Assembly: GCF_015277675.1 (NCBI RefSeq)
Contig: NZ_JADHEC010000001.1
Location: 151,821 to 215,820, forward strand
DNA: 64,000 nucleotides
Direction: 5' to 3'
DNA from: Flavobacterium soyangense
GTDB lineage: Bacteria; Bacteroidota; Bacteroidia; Flavobacteriales; Flavobacteriaceae
Made by a program: the position numbers and the translations under genes. The first letter of the stretch is position 1, and each line of letters opens with the position of its first letter. This document shows, piece by piece, positions 29,057-38,212 of this stretch. The notes below the pieces were generated by a model. It made no database searches. It was given only the letters and a program-made list of their open reading frames with translations, and was not told the DNA's origin.

Positions 29057-31018
29057 ATGAGAACCCGAAAACAAAAAATAATCTTAGCTGCAAAAATAAT
29101 TGCAACAATTTTTTTGGTGATAATCATAGCTCTTTTTGCATTTAGAAATGCGTTGTTGAAACAAGCCATTGCAAAGATTTCCTTTAAAATGGAACGGGAT
29201 TACAACAGCGTTTTTTCAATAAAAGAAGCTTCTTTTGTCGGGTTTTCAGGCGTGAGTTTGTCCCAAATAATTTTAGTTCCAAAAGATGCCGACACACTTT
29301 TTAACATTCAAAAAATGAAAACCAGTGTCAATTTCTGGCGTTTGTTAATTGGCGATATTCAATTGGGAACATTAGAAATTGAAAATGGTTATGTCCAATT
29401 GGTAAAAAACAAAAAAGGACGAAATTTTGAAGCTTTTCTAAAAAAAGATGAAGCCACAACTAATTCCAATGAAAAAAGGAATTACGCCAAATTTGCTTAT
29501 AGAATCATTTCGAAAGTGCTCAATTTAGTGCCAACGGATATGAAAATAGAAAACCTTTCATTCAGGCTGAATGATGACGGAAATAAAACCACCGTTAATT
29601 TCCAAAAACTGCGATTGGTAAATCAACAACTTGAAACTTATATTAAAGTCGAAACCAACACTTTTACACAGCGAATCCGGATCCGGGGTTTTGCAGATCC
29701 AAGAAATAAAAAAGCCGATATTCGGTTTTTCAATATGGATTCCGGTGCCATAAAAATGCCTTATATTGACGAACGATTTAACCTGAAATCCAGCTTTGAT
29801 TCCATCCGAGTAAACATCGAAAATATTGATAAATCAGGTGGTAAACTGCATATTGACGGCTTTGCTTCGATTGCTAATTTAATGGTAAACCACCCGAAAA
29901 TTGCGAGCAAAGATGTGGTAATAAAAAATGCAAAATTTGACTTTCGATTCTTATTGGGTTCTGATTTTATTTCAATTGACAGCAGCTCAACAGTTGAATT
30001 TAATAAGATAAAATTCCATCCTTACCTGTCTTACGAAACTAGGGAAGACACGATTTACAAACTCAAAGTGGCAATTCCTAAAATGAAAGCGCAGGATTTT
30101 ATCTCTTCACTGCCAGATGGTTTATTTTCCCATTTTCAAGGAATGGAAGCCGAAGGCAATTTCGAATACAATCTGGATTTTATGTTCAATAAAAATAAGC
30201 CCAATACGCTGATTTTTGACAGTAATCTGAAGAAAGAAAATCTAAAAATTACCAAATATGGCGAAGCCAATCTCAATAAACTTAACGGAGAATTTGTTTA
30301 TCGGGCAATTATAAATAATGTGCCACAACGTCCTGTTTTAATTGGTTCCTCCAATCCAAATTACACACCTTTGGATCAAATTTCGCCTTATTTGCAAAAA
30401 TGTGTTTTAACCTCGGAAGATCCATCGTTTTTCTCACATCGCGGTTTTATCAACGAAGCATTTAAACAATCGATTCTCAAAAATATCCGCACCAAGAAAT
30501 TCTCACGAGGCGCCAGCACGATTAGCATGCAATTAATCAAAAATGTGTTTCTTACCCGCGAGAAAACGGCTTCGAGAAAACTGGAAGAAATTTTATTGGT
30601 TTACATCCTTGAAAACAATAGAATCGCCAGCAAAGAACGAATGCTTGAAGTCTATTTCAACATTATCGAATGGGGACCAAATGTATATGGAATTGGCGAA
30701 GCAAGTCAGTTTTACTTCCAGAAAAGACCAGCAGATTTAACCTTGAAAGAATGTTTGTTTTTGGCAACCATCGTTCCAAAACCAAAGAAATTTATGTGGC
30801 AATTTGACAACGAAGGAAAGCTAAAATCTTTTGCAAACCAGCAACAAAAATTCCTGAGCAATTTGATGTTGCGAAGAGGAATTTTAATTCCCGAAGATAC
30901 GATTGGTCAATCTATTCCGCTAAATCTTTCGGGAAATGCTCATTCGCTTTTGAAATTGAAAGTGCAAGATTCAATTCCTGTGGATTCTCTAGCGGTCGAA
31001 GAACCTTATGAGTTTTGA
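29057..31018 (+). CDS. Peptidoglycan transglycosylase (GT51) with AsmA-like N-terminal region
   Basis: 653 residues. A transmembrane helix (about 9-28) is followed by some 390 residues rich in beta strands that resemble AsmA-like lipid-transfer or envelope proteins (GTLEIENGYVQLVKNKKGRNFEAF). The GT51 domain is at about 440-590: the catalytic Glu in TSEDPSFFSHRGF, RGASTISMQLIKNVFL, and NIIEWGPNVYGIGEA. There is no transpeptidase domain, so it polymerises glycan like MtgA. The N-terminal half is far longer than in E. coli MtgA (about 240 residues in all). It is a monocistronic gene. Confidence 0.85.
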   Translation: MRTRKQKIILAAKIIATIFLVIIIALFAFRNALLKQAIAKISFKMERDYNSVFSIKEASFVGFSGVSLSQIILVPKDADTLFNIQKMKTSVNFWRLLIGDIQLGTLEIENGYVQLVKNKKGRNFEAFLKKDEATTNSNEKRNYAKFAYRIISKVLNLVPTDMKIENLSFRLNDDGNKTTVNFQKLRLVNQQLETYIKVETNTFTQRIRIRGFADPRNKKADIRFFNMDSGAIKMPYIDERFNLKSSFDSIRVNIENIDKSGGKLHIDGFASIANLMVNHPKIASKDVVIKNAKFDFRFLLGSDFISIDSSSTVEFNKIKFHPYLSYETREDTIYKLKVAIPKMKAQDFISSLPDGLFSHFQGMEAEGNFEYNLDFMFNKNKPNTLIFDSNLKKENLKITKYGEANLNKLNGEFVYRAIINNVPQRPVLIGSSNPNYTPLDQISPYLQKCVLTSEDPSFFSHRGFINEAFKQSILKNIRTKKFSRGASTISMQLIKNVFLTREKTASRKLEEILLVYILENNRIASKERMLEVYFNIIEWGPNVYGIGEASQFYFQKRPADLTLKECLFLATIVPKPKKFMWQFDNEGKLKSFANQQQKFLSNLMLRRGILIPEDTIGQSIPLNLSGNAHSLLKLKVQDSIPVDSLAVEEPYEF

Positions 31019-31022
31019 TAAC

Positions 31023-31245
31023 TTAAACACTAAGTTCACGAAGAAGGTGCAAAGTTCGCAAGGGTTTTAGAATCCGTTTTATCTGTGTTCCATTTTAGCC
31101 ACAGATGAAATGGATTGAACTGATTTACACAGATACAGCATAAAATACAATAACAAACAAATAATATTGTTTCAACAAAAAAAGTCCACAAAGAATTATT
31201 TTTCTTTGTGGACTTTGTGTTTTCTTCGTGTCTTTGTAGTTAAAA
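31023..31245. repeat. Degenerate MITE-like element related to the one at 10.2 kb
   Basis: The left end (TTAAACACTAAGTTCACG) and the reverse complement of the right end (TTTAACTACAAAGACACG) resemble each other and the ends of the 10214-10444 element. Inside are ACAGAT-type motifs (AGCCACAGATGAAATGGATT). It fills the space between the GT51 gene and tas. Confidence 0.65.
31184..31213. terminator. Hairpin between convergent GT51 gene and tas
   Basis: Arms GTCCACAAAG and CTTTGTGGAC with a 10-base AT-rich loop, with an A-run on the left. It may end both converging genes and is part of the repeat element around it. Confidence 0.6.
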
Positions 31246-31247
31246 AA

Positions 31248-32285
31248 TCAAGGCGCTGGATCCGGAATTATAGCTTGAACTGCATTTATTTCCATCAATA
31301 TTTCATCAGATAAAACGATGTCAATCGTAGCAATATTTTCCTTTAATTGTTCCATAGTTGTGGCTCCAATTATAGTGCTTGTCACGAATGCTTGTTGGGT
31401 TACAAATGCCAAAGCCAATTCTGTCAGGGTTAATCCGTGTTTATGGGCAATTTCTTGATACAATCGAGTAGCTTCAGCAGATTGTGCGCTGTTATATCTT
31501 GAAAATTGAGGAAATAATTCAATTCTCGATTCAGGATGACTTTTTCCGGACAAGAATTTTCCAGACAAAACGCCAAAAGCCATTGGCGAATAAGCCAATA
31601 AACCTACATTTTCTCTAATACAAATCTCAGCAGAACCGTTTTCGAAAAGTCTATTTAATAAGGAATACGGATTTTGAACCGTTTTTATTCTTGGTAGATT
31701 TTTATATTTACTTTCTTCCAGAAAACGCATAATCCCCCAAGGCGTTTCGTTTGAAAGTCCAATATGATTTATTTTTCCTTGTTTAATCAACCCTTCCAAG
31801 GTTTCAAGTACATTCTGAATATTGTCTTCCCAAGCATCGTCTTGCACTTTGAAACCACGTTGCCCGAAGAAATTGGCTTTGCGTTCTGGCCAATGCAATT
31901 GGTACAAATCGATATAATCCGTTTGCAGGCGAGTTAAACTTTTGTCAATGGACAAGGCAATACTTTCGGGCGAAAAATCCATGTTTTCTCTTATATAAGA
32001 CAATCCTGGGTTAGGTCCGGCAATTTTCGAAGCCAAAACTATTTCTTCTCTTTTTCCTGATTTCTTGAACCAAGTTCCAATGATTTTCTCAGTGCTTCCG
32101 TAAGTCTCCTTTCGTCCCGGAACGGAATACATCTCGGCGGTGTCAAAAAAATTGACTCCTTTTTCGAGTGCATAATCCATTTGGGCGTGACCATCGGCTT
32201 CTGTATTTTGTTGACCAAAAGTCATTGTGCCAAGGCAGATTTTACTGATTTTTATGTCGGTATTGGGTAAAGTGGTGTATTTCAT
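31248..32285 (-). CDS. tas: Tas-like aldo/keto reductase
   Basis: NADPH-dependent aldo/keto reductase of 345 residues, close in length and sequence pattern to E. coli Tas. The catalytic Tyr is in FFDTAEMYSVP, followed by the Lys region VLASKIAG and the His in YQLHWPERKANFFG. VQNPYSLLNR and STIIGATTMEQLKENI are typical. The physiological substrate is unknown. It is a single gene between two terminators. Confidence 0.9.
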   Translation of the reverse strand: MKYTTLPNTDIKISKICLGTMTFGQQNTEADGHAQMDYALEKGVNFFDTAEMYSVPGRKETYGSTEKIIGTWFKKSGKREEIVLASKIAGPNPGLSYIRENMDFSPESIALSIDKSLTRLQTDYIDLYQLHWPERKANFFGQRGFKVQDDAWEDNIQNVLETLEGLIKQGKINHIGLSNETPWGIMRFLEESKYKNLPRIKTVQNPYSLLNRLFENGSAEICIRENVGLLAYSPMAFGVLSGKFLSGKSHPESRIELFPQFSRYNSAQSAEATRLYQEIAHKHGLTLTELALAFVTQQAFVTSTIIGATTMEQLKENIATIDIVLSDEILMEINAVQAIIPDPAP

Positions 32286-32313
32286 TTATTTGAAGTGCTA
32301 AAATTATAAGTTG

Positions 32314-32321
32314 CAAAAGTA
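32314..32321 (-). promoter_or_regulatory. -7 box of tas
   Basis: On the minus strand TACTTTTG matches TAnnTTTG, 28 bases before the ATG. No TTG at the usual spacing was seen. Confidence 0.4.
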
Positions 32322-32366
32322 AAGTTTAGTCTGACAATTGGATGTAACATTAACAATTTTTTAAAT

Positions 32367-32401
32367 AAAAAAGGTTCAGCATTTTCATGTGAACCTTTTT
32401 T
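32367..32401 (-). terminator. Terminator of the xth-OmpA lipoprotein unit
   Basis: Arms AAAAAAGGTTCA and TGAACCTTTTTT with an 11-base loop. It lies 17 bases past the stop at 32419. Confidence 0.85.
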
Positions 32402-32418
32402 TATTTAGTTATTCAGCC

Positions 32419-33360
32419 TTAATTTATATCCTTTAACATTTCAGCAATTTCGTCTAATCTCGGAGTTAAGATAATTTCGATTCTACGATTTTTAGCTTTT
32501 CCTTCGGCAGTTGTATTGCTAGCTAATGGCGAGAATTCGCCTCGACCGGCAGCTGTAAGATTTTGTTTGCTTACTTTTTTGTTTTCACTCAAAATGGCAA
32601 CAATTGCAGTGGCTCTTTTAGTTGATAAATCCCAGTTATCAGCAATTGGTCCTGAGCCTCCAAAAGGATCATCATCCGTATGACCTTCAATTAAAACGGA
32701 AATGTCAGGATTTTCACCCAATACTTTTCCCACTTCGACAACGGCTTTTTTACCTTCGGTTCCAACAGCCCAACTTCCTGAGTTGAAAAGCAATTTGTTC
32801 TCCATAGAAACATATACTTTTCCGTTTTTTTGCTCTACCGTCAAGCCTTTTCCTTCAAAACCATTCAAGGCATTCGAAAGCGTTTCTTTTAGTTTTCGCA
32901 TACCGGCTTCTTTGGCGGCAATCAAATCTTCCAACTCTTTTAATCGCTGATTATTTTTGTTTAATTGTTCTTGTTCAAAAGCCAATGCTTTTTCTTTGGC
33001 TTCCAATTGCTCCAATAATTCACGGTTTTTAGCCACATTTAATTTCAAGGATTCATTACTGTTTTTTTCCAAAGCTGAATATGAATCTTGTAAAACATCC
33101 ATTTTTTTGTCTAAAGCAGCGTAATCAGCCTGAACTTTTTCACGTTCTGATTTTACTTTCGCCAACTCTTTATTCAAAGCTTCTTGGTCTAATTCCAATT
33201 GGCTTTTGGATTTAAGCAGGTCTGCATTTTCATCAGAAATGCTTCTGTTTTCTTTTTTTAAATCGGCATATTTATTTTCTAAATCATTGTAAATCTTCTT
33301 GGAAACGCAAGAAGTAGAAAGTACTATAATCAGCAATCCGAGGGAAATTTTTTTTATCAT
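32419..33360 (-). CDS. OmpA-family lipoprotein with coiled coil
   Basis: 313 residues. A lipobox (VLSTSC, Cys17) anchors it to a membrane. Residues about 25-165 form a long coiled coil of heptad Leu/Lys/Glu repeats. The OmpA peptidoglycan-binding domain is at about 190-305 (LFNSGSWAVGTEGKKAV, LIEGHTDDDPFGG, NWDLSTKRATAIVAIL, GKAKNRRIEIILTP). It probably links the outer membrane to the cell wall. It follows xth after 23 bases. Confidence 0.92.
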   Translation of the reverse strand: MIKKISLGLLIIVLSTSCVSKKIYNDLENKYADLKKENRSISDENADLLKSKSQLELDQEALNKELAKVKSEREKVQADYAALDKKMDVLQDSYSALEKNSNESLKLNVAKNRELLEQLEAKEKALAFEQEQLNKNNQRLKELEDLIAAKEAGMRKLKETLSNALNGFEGKGLTVEQKNGKVYVSMENKLLFNSGSWAVGTEGKKAVVEVGKVLGENPDISVLIEGHTDDDPFGGSGPIADNWDLSTKRATAIVAILSENKKVSKQNLTAAGRGEFSPLASNTTAEGKAKNRRIEIILTPRLDEIAEMLKDIN

Positions 33361-33383
33361 TTTATTTCTGTTTAGGGTATTTT

Positions 33384-34148
33384 TTATTCTACTTCAACCA
33401 TAATCGGACAATGGTCAGAATGTCTAGCTTCGGGTAATATAACGGCTCTTTTTAGTTTTTGTTTCAAAGGTTCGCTAACTAGACAATAATCAATGCGCCA
33501 GCCTTTATTTTCTAATCTTGCTGATGGAAATCGAACCGTCCACCAAGTGTAATTATTGGGTTCTTTGTTCAAAAACCGGAAACTGTCTATGAAACCATTT
33601 TTCAAAAAGGTATCTAACCAAGCTCTTTCTTCGGGTAAAAATCCGGAGACTTTCTTGTTCCGAATTGGATCGTGAATATCAATCGCTTCATGGCAAATGT
33701 TGTAATCACCACAAATGATAAGATTTGGAATTTCCTTCTTAAGTTCATTAATGTAACTTTGGAAATCATCCATATACTTAAACTTATGATCCAGTCTTTC
33801 AATATTGGTTCCCGAAGGCAAATACAAACTCATCACTGATAATTCTTCAAAATCAACCCGAATGTTTCTTCCTTCAAAATCCATATGGGAAATTCCTGTT
33901 CCAAAAACCACATTTTTTGGTTCTGTTTTGGACAAAATTGCCACACCGCTATATCCTTTTTTTGTGGCTGGAAACCAATAATGATATGGATAACCGGCAA
34001 GTTCGAAATCTAAAAGCGGGATTTGTTCTGGAGTTGCCTTAATTTCTTGTAGACAAATTACGTCGGGATTAGCTTGTTGAATCCAGTTAATGAACCCTTT
34101 AGAAATTGCTGATCTTATTCCGTTAACGTTATAGGAAATAATTTTCAT
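33384..34148 (-). CDS. xth: Exodeoxyribonuclease III
   Basis: AP endonuclease and 3'-5' exonuclease of base excision repair, 254 residues. Motifs of the exonuclease-endonuclease-phosphatase fold: MKIISYNVNGIRS, CLQEIKATPEQ, GDYNICHEAIDIHDP, RIDYCLVS and HSDHCPIMVEVE. It lies just upstream of the OmpA-type lipoprotein gene in the same direction. Confidence 0.95.
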   Translation of the reverse strand: MKIISYNVNGIRSAISKGFINWIQQANPDVICLQEIKATPEQIPLLDFELAGYPYHYWFPATKKGYSGVAILSKTEPKNVVFGTGISHMDFEGRNIRVDFEELSVMSLYLPSGTNIERLDHKFKYMDDFQSYINELKKEIPNLIICGDYNICHEAIDIHDPIRNKKVSGFLPEERAWLDTFLKNGFIDSFRFLNKEPNNYTWWTVRFPSARLENKGWRIDYCLVSEPLKQKLKRAVILPEARHSDHCPIMVEVE

Positions 34149-34229
34149 TAAAAATATTTTTGAATTTCAAATGTAATGAAAAACAATAAAGATTGATGGC
34201 TAAAAAAAGAAGAAAATGGAGTTTTTTGC

Positions 34230-34237
34230 TATCTTTG
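34230..34237 (+). promoter_or_regulatory. -7 box of the acyltransferase gene
   Basis: TATCTTTG matches TAnnTTTG and lies 27 bases before the ATG at 34264. It falls after the alternative ATG at 34216, so it supports the later start. Confidence 0.5.
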
Positions 34238-34263
34238 TTACTTGCTCAAAAAATAAAAGCTAC

Positions 34264-36066
34264 ATGGGTTTAGTAACCGCCAAAGAAGTTTCAAAATCAA
34301 TAAACGCCGATAAGTACGGAATATTAGGTACTTTTTCAGGTTGGCTATTGATGAAAGTTTTAAAAATTTCTACCTTAAATAAGGTGTATGACCGAAACAA
34401 ACACTTAAAAGAAGTGGAGTTTTTGAATGCTATATTGGATGATTTACAAATAAAATTCGAAATTCCGGAGGAAGATTTAAAACGTTTACCTAAAGAAGGT
34501 GCTTATATAACCATCTCTAACCATCCTCTTGGGGGGGTAGATGGGATTTTACTTTTGAAATTAATGCTGGATCAGGAACCTGATTTTAAAATTATCGCTA
34601 ATTTCCTTTTGCACAGAATTGAGCCATTGAAACCTTATATAATGCCCGTAAATCCTTTCGAAAACCACAAAAACGCAAAATCCAGTGTTGTTGGGATAAA
34701 AGAAACCTTACGGCATTTGAGCGACGGCAAACCACTTGGAATGTTTCCGGCTGGTGAAGTTTCTACCTACAAAGACGGGAAGTTAATGGTTGACAAACCT
34801 TGGGAAGAAGGCGCTATAAAAGTGATTAGAAAAGCTCAGGTTCCTGTTGTTCCTATTTATTTTCACGCCAAAAACAGCTGGTTGTTTTATTTGCTTTCTA
34901 AAATTAGTGACACGATGCGCACGGCAAAATTACCTTCGGAAGTATTTAGTCAAAAACATCGGGCCATAAAAGTGCGTATCGGAAAACCCATTTCTGTTGC
35001 AGAACAAAACGAACATACTACACTTGAAGATTATTCAGAATTTTTAAGACGAAAAACATATATGTTGGCCAATCCTTTCGAAAAGGAAACACCCTTTTTA
35101 CCAACGCCAAATCTAAAACTTCCAAAGAATCCAAAGGAAATTGTTACTGCTGCCAATCAGGAAAAAATGATCAAGGAAATAAATTTCCTGAGAGAGAACG
35201 ATTGTCGATTATTGGAAAGTAAAAATTACGAGGTGTTTTTTGCCAAAGCTAAAGACATGCCCAATGTACTTCACGAAATTGGCCGATTAAGAGAAATTAC
35301 GTTCCGGGAAGTAGGTGAAGGAACAAACGAATCGACAGATATTGACTCTTACGACAAATATTATCGGCATATGTTTTTATGGGACGGTGATGCCCAGAAA
35401 ATTGCAGGAGCCTATAGAATGGGATTGGGTTCAGAAATTTATCCTAAATATGGAATTGACGGGTTTTATTTAACTGATTTATTTAGGTTTGAGCCTGAAT
35501 TATACGATATGATGCATAATTCAATCGAAATGGGTCGTGCCTTTATTGTTAAAGAATACCAACAAAAACCAATGCCTCTTTTCTTGCTTTGGAAAGGAAT
35601 CATTCATATTACATTGCGTTATCCCGAGCATAAATTCTTGCTTGGTGGCGTGAGTATCAGCAATCAATTTTCGGATTTTTCAAAATCGTTGATGATTGAA
35701 TTTATGAAATCTAATTTTTACGACCCTTATATTGCCCAATATATTCATCCTAAAAAAGCCTTTAAAGTCAAACTTAAAGATGCCGATAAGGATTTTATCT
35801 TTGATGAAGCCGAAGCTGATTTGAATAAATTTGACAAATTGATTGATGAATTAGAACCTGGAGCTTTAAGATTGCCGGTTTTGATAAAAAAATACATTAA
35901 GCAAAATGCTCGCGTGGTTGCTTTTAACGTTGACCCTTTGTTTAACAATGCGATTGATGGATTAATGTATATCCGTATTTCTGATATTCCGGACAGCACA
36001 GTAAAACCCGTAATGGAAGAATTTCAGGCAGAGTTGGAAAGAAAATTAGCGGATAAAGAAGAATAG
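34264..36066 (+). CDS. Two-domain acyltransferase, OlsF/GlsF-like aminolipid synthase
   Basis: 600 residues from the start at 34264 (MGLVTAKEVSKS), chosen because a -7 box lies just upstream. The N-terminal half is a PlsC-type acyltransferase with NHPLGGVDG (the usual HxxxxD is H-P-L-G-G-V-D here) and FPAGEVST. The second half, from about residue 310, is a GNAT-type N-acyltransferase (LREITFREVGEGTNES, YRMGLGSEIYP, EMGRAFIVKEYQQ). This order matches OlsF-type enzymes that make ornithine or glycine lipids, a class described in Flavobacterium and relatives. The amino acid used cannot be read from sequence. A run of seven G at 34531-34537 lies in the acyltransferase motif. Confidence 0.78.
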   Translation: MGLVTAKEVSKSINADKYGILGTFSGWLLMKVLKISTLNKVYDRNKHLKEVEFLNAILDDLQIKFEIPEEDLKRLPKEGAYITISNHPLGGVDGILLLKLMLDQEPDFKIIANFLLHRIEPLKPYIMPVNPFENHKNAKSSVVGIKETLRHLSDGKPLGMFPAGEVSTYKDGKLMVDKPWEEGAIKVIRKAQVPVVPIYFHAKNSWLFYLLSKISDTMRTAKLPSEVFSQKHRAIKVRIGKPISVAEQNEHTTLEDYSEFLRRKTYMLANPFEKETPFLPTPNLKLPKNPKEIVTAANQEKMIKEINFLRENDCRLLESKNYEVFFAKAKDMPNVLHEIGRLREITFREVGEGTNESTDIDSYDKYYRHMFLWDGDAQKIAGAYRMGLGSEIYPKYGIDGFYLTDLFRFEPELYDMMHNSIEMGRAFIVKEYQQKPMPLFLLWKGIIHITLRYPEHKFLLGGVSISNQFSDFSKSLMIEFMKSNFYDPYIAQYIHPKKAFKVKLKDADKDFIFDEAEADLNKFDKLIDELEPGALRLPVLIKKYIKQNARVVAFNVDPLFNNAIDGLMYIRISDIPDSTVKPVMEEFQAELERKLADKEE

Positions 36067-36077
36067 TATTTCCGTTT

Positions 36078-36542
36078 TTATCTCCAAATTGACTGATGCA
36101 AAATGTCGTCAATAGAATTGTTTCTGATGAAATAAATGATTCTGATGAAGTGATAAGTTGCTAAAAAAATTCCCAAGCCATACGCTAGTTTTTTATTGAA
36201 AAGCAAATTGTTGAAATACTCTTTTTTAGTTATTAATTCCGTCGTGAGAACTACAATTGTTACAACACAAAACACAATCACCAAAGGTCCAAGAATATGA
36301 TAGTACAAGCTTTTTTGTAAATCTCCCTCATAGAAATAAACCAATGATTTTGTGATTCCGCAACCCGGACAAGGAAAACCGGTAAGCATCTTTAACGGAC
36401 ACAAAGACTGATCCGTTTCAAGATGATTGTTGTGGTTAAAAAACATCAAAAAAAACGGAATCATCAGCGTAATAAATGCGCCTATAATTCCGTAAATTTT
36501 ACGTTTTGATTTTATATTAATTGTATAATTTATTGATGTCAT
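36078..36542 (-). CDS. DUF2752 membrane protein
   Basis: About 154 residues with three predicted membrane helices and the family hallmark CPLKMLTGFPCPGCGITKS, a Cys-rich loop. Its function is unknown. I use the ATG at 36542; one at 36551 is possible. Its start overlaps the end of the upstream DUF4234 gene by 26 bases, so the two are translationally coupled. Confidence 0.82.
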   Translation of the reverse strand: MTSINYTINIKSKRKIYGIIGAFITLMIPFFLMFFNHNNHLETDQSLCPLKMLTGFPCPGCGITKSLVYFYEGDLQKSLYYHILGPLVIVFCVVTIVVLTTELITKKEYFNNLLFNKKLAYGLGIFLATYHFIRIIYFIRNNSIDDILHQSIWR

Positions 36543-36900
36543 TTTGAACAATCATTGCAGCAGCCATTGGAAAGAAAAACCCTAAAACCATCAACAATGT
36601 TGAATCGTCTTTTTGTGGATAACCAATGCGTTTATACACTTCCGGCAAACCTTCTCTTCCTGCTAAATAAAAGAAATAAATATTTATAGGGAAACAACAT
36701 CCTGCAAAAATAGCAATCGGCGACGAAATAACTTCACGCTCTGTGACTGCATTGAGCACTTCGGCAATTTTATAATTCCAATAAATATGATACAATCCAC
36801 AGGTTATAAATCCAAGGATTAATACTAATACAGGATCAACTTTAAATACTGGAATTTGATTGTTTGGTCGATTCCAGTGCTCTGTTATTGTGTTTTCCAT
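36517..36900 (-). CDS. DUF4234 family membrane protein
   Basis: 127 residues with helices around VLVLILGFITCGLYHIYW, AIFAGCCFPINIYFFYLA and LLMVLGFFFPMAAAMIV. ITCGLYHIYWNYKIAEVLN is the family-type segment. Function unknown. It forms an overlapping pair with the DUF2752 gene. Confidence 0.78.
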   Translation of the reverse strand: MENTITEHWNRPNNQIPVFKVDPVLVLILGFITCGLYHIYWNYKIAEVLNAVTEREVISSPIAIFAGCCFPINIYFFYLAGREGLPEVYKRIGYPQKDDSTLLMVLGFFFPMAAAMIVQNDINKLYN

Positions 36901-36980
36901 TCTTTTTGATTTTAAATTGGTTAGGGTAAAAATATAAAAAATATTGAAATTCAGCGTTTTTTGTTTCCAAAGTTGCCCTT

Positions 36981-37931
36981 TTATCTCAAAGAATATATTT
37001 TCTTAATTTTATCGACAATCACTTGCGCCAATCGTTCGTGACTTTCAAAAGTCCAGCCGGCAATGTGTGGTGTGAGAATTACATTTTTGGCATTCAATAA
37101 ATATTGGAAAGCCTCTGGTGTGTCTTTGTCTTGAAAAAGGGTTTCAAAAGACAACTTTTCATATTCCAAAACGTCTAAACCAGCTCCGAGAATTTTCCCA
37201 ATCTTCATCGCTTGGACTAAATCGGCTGTGACAATATTTTTTCCTCTTGAAGTGTTTATGATCCAAAACGGTTTGGCGAAAGCATTAATAAAATCAGTAT
37301 TAACCATCTTGTCCGTTTCTGGCGTCCAGGGAATATGCAGACTTAAAACATTCGTTTTTTGTTGTAATTCTTCGAGTGAAACTTGTCGCGCATTTTCATC
37401 GCCTACATTTTCAAGAATGTCGTAACACAAAACCTCAACCTCAAAACCCCGAAGTTTTTTGGCAAAAGATTTTCCCATATTTCCGTAGCCAATGATGCCC
37501 ACAGTTTTTCCGTCGAGTTCGTGTCCACGGTTACTTTCACGGTTCCAATGACCAGATTTTATTTCATTGTCGGCTTTATTCAAATTATTAAAAAGTGACA
37601 AAATCATTCCCAAAGTATGCTCAGCAACTGCGTTTCTATTGCCTTCCGGAGCGGCGATAAGTTGGATATTTTTTGAAATAGCATAATCACAATCAATGCT
37701 TTCTAAACCTGCTCCAACTCGGGCAATGAATTGCAAATTTGTGGCTTTGTCCAAAAATGTTTTATCAATTTTGAATCGGCTACGGATTACAATTCCTTGA
37801 TAATCTTGAATTTTGGCTTCGATTTCTGCTTTGGAAGAAGTGAAATCTTCGTGATTTATAAATCCCGCTTGCTGCAATTGTTCCCAAAGCAGTGGATGAT
37901 TGCTATCGATATGAAGGATTTTGATGTCCAT
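36981..37931 (-). CDS. D-2-hydroxyacid dehydrogenase (SerA-like, without ACT domain)
   Basis: NAD-dependent dehydrogenase of 316 residues. The Rossmann motif is TVGIIGYGNMGKSFA, and the catalytic Arg (NTSRGKNIV), Glu region and His (LTPHIAGWTFESH) are all present. The family includes phosphoglycerate dehydrogenase, but this protein lacks a regulatory ACT domain and there is no serC beside it, so the substrate is uncertain. Confidence 0.85.
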   Translation of the reverse strand: MDIKILHIDSNHPLLWEQLQQAGFINHEDFTSSKAEIEAKIQDYQGIVIRSRFKIDKTFLDKATNLQFIARVGAGLESIDCDYAISKNIQLIAAPEGNRNAVAEHTLGMILSLFNNLNKADNEIKSGHWNRESNRGHELDGKTVGIIGYGNMGKSFAKKLRGFEVEVLCYDILENVGDENARQVSLEELQQKTNVLSLHIPWTPETDKMVNTDFINAFAKPFWIINTSRGKNIVTADLVQAMKIGKILGAGLDVLEYEKLSFETLFQDKDTPEAFQYLLNAKNVILTPHIAGWTFESHERLAQVIVDKIKKIYSLR

Positions 37932-38034
37932 AAAAAGTGTTTCAATATTTGATTTACCAAAATAACAAAAAAATTGCGGTTTATCGTTTTACAAAAAGGA
38001 TTTAGTGTTGCATTTGTGTAAGTTTGTATGAAAT

Positions 38035-38150
38035 TTTTGGACACAGATAAACGCCGATTCGCTTTGCGAAAAACACGGATCAAAACGGATTTTAAAAATT
38101 AATTTAAAAATCAGTTTTTTTCAGCGTCTTTGCTCCCGAAGCTTCGGGAA
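38035..38150. repeat. ACGGAT-type intergenic repeat with palindrome
   Basis: The gap before nhaA holds GACACAGATAAACGCCGATT and ACGGATCAAAACGGATTTT, related to the elements at 8.3 and 12.4 kb. TTCGCTTTGCGAA and the perfect 16-bp palindrome TCCCGAAGCTTCGGGA (38134-38149) are also present. Confidence 0.6.
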
Positions 38151-38212
38151 GCAAATCTATTTTATCAGTGTCCCTTTTTACAGATATGGATTAAATGAAA
38201 AGAATTTAAAAT

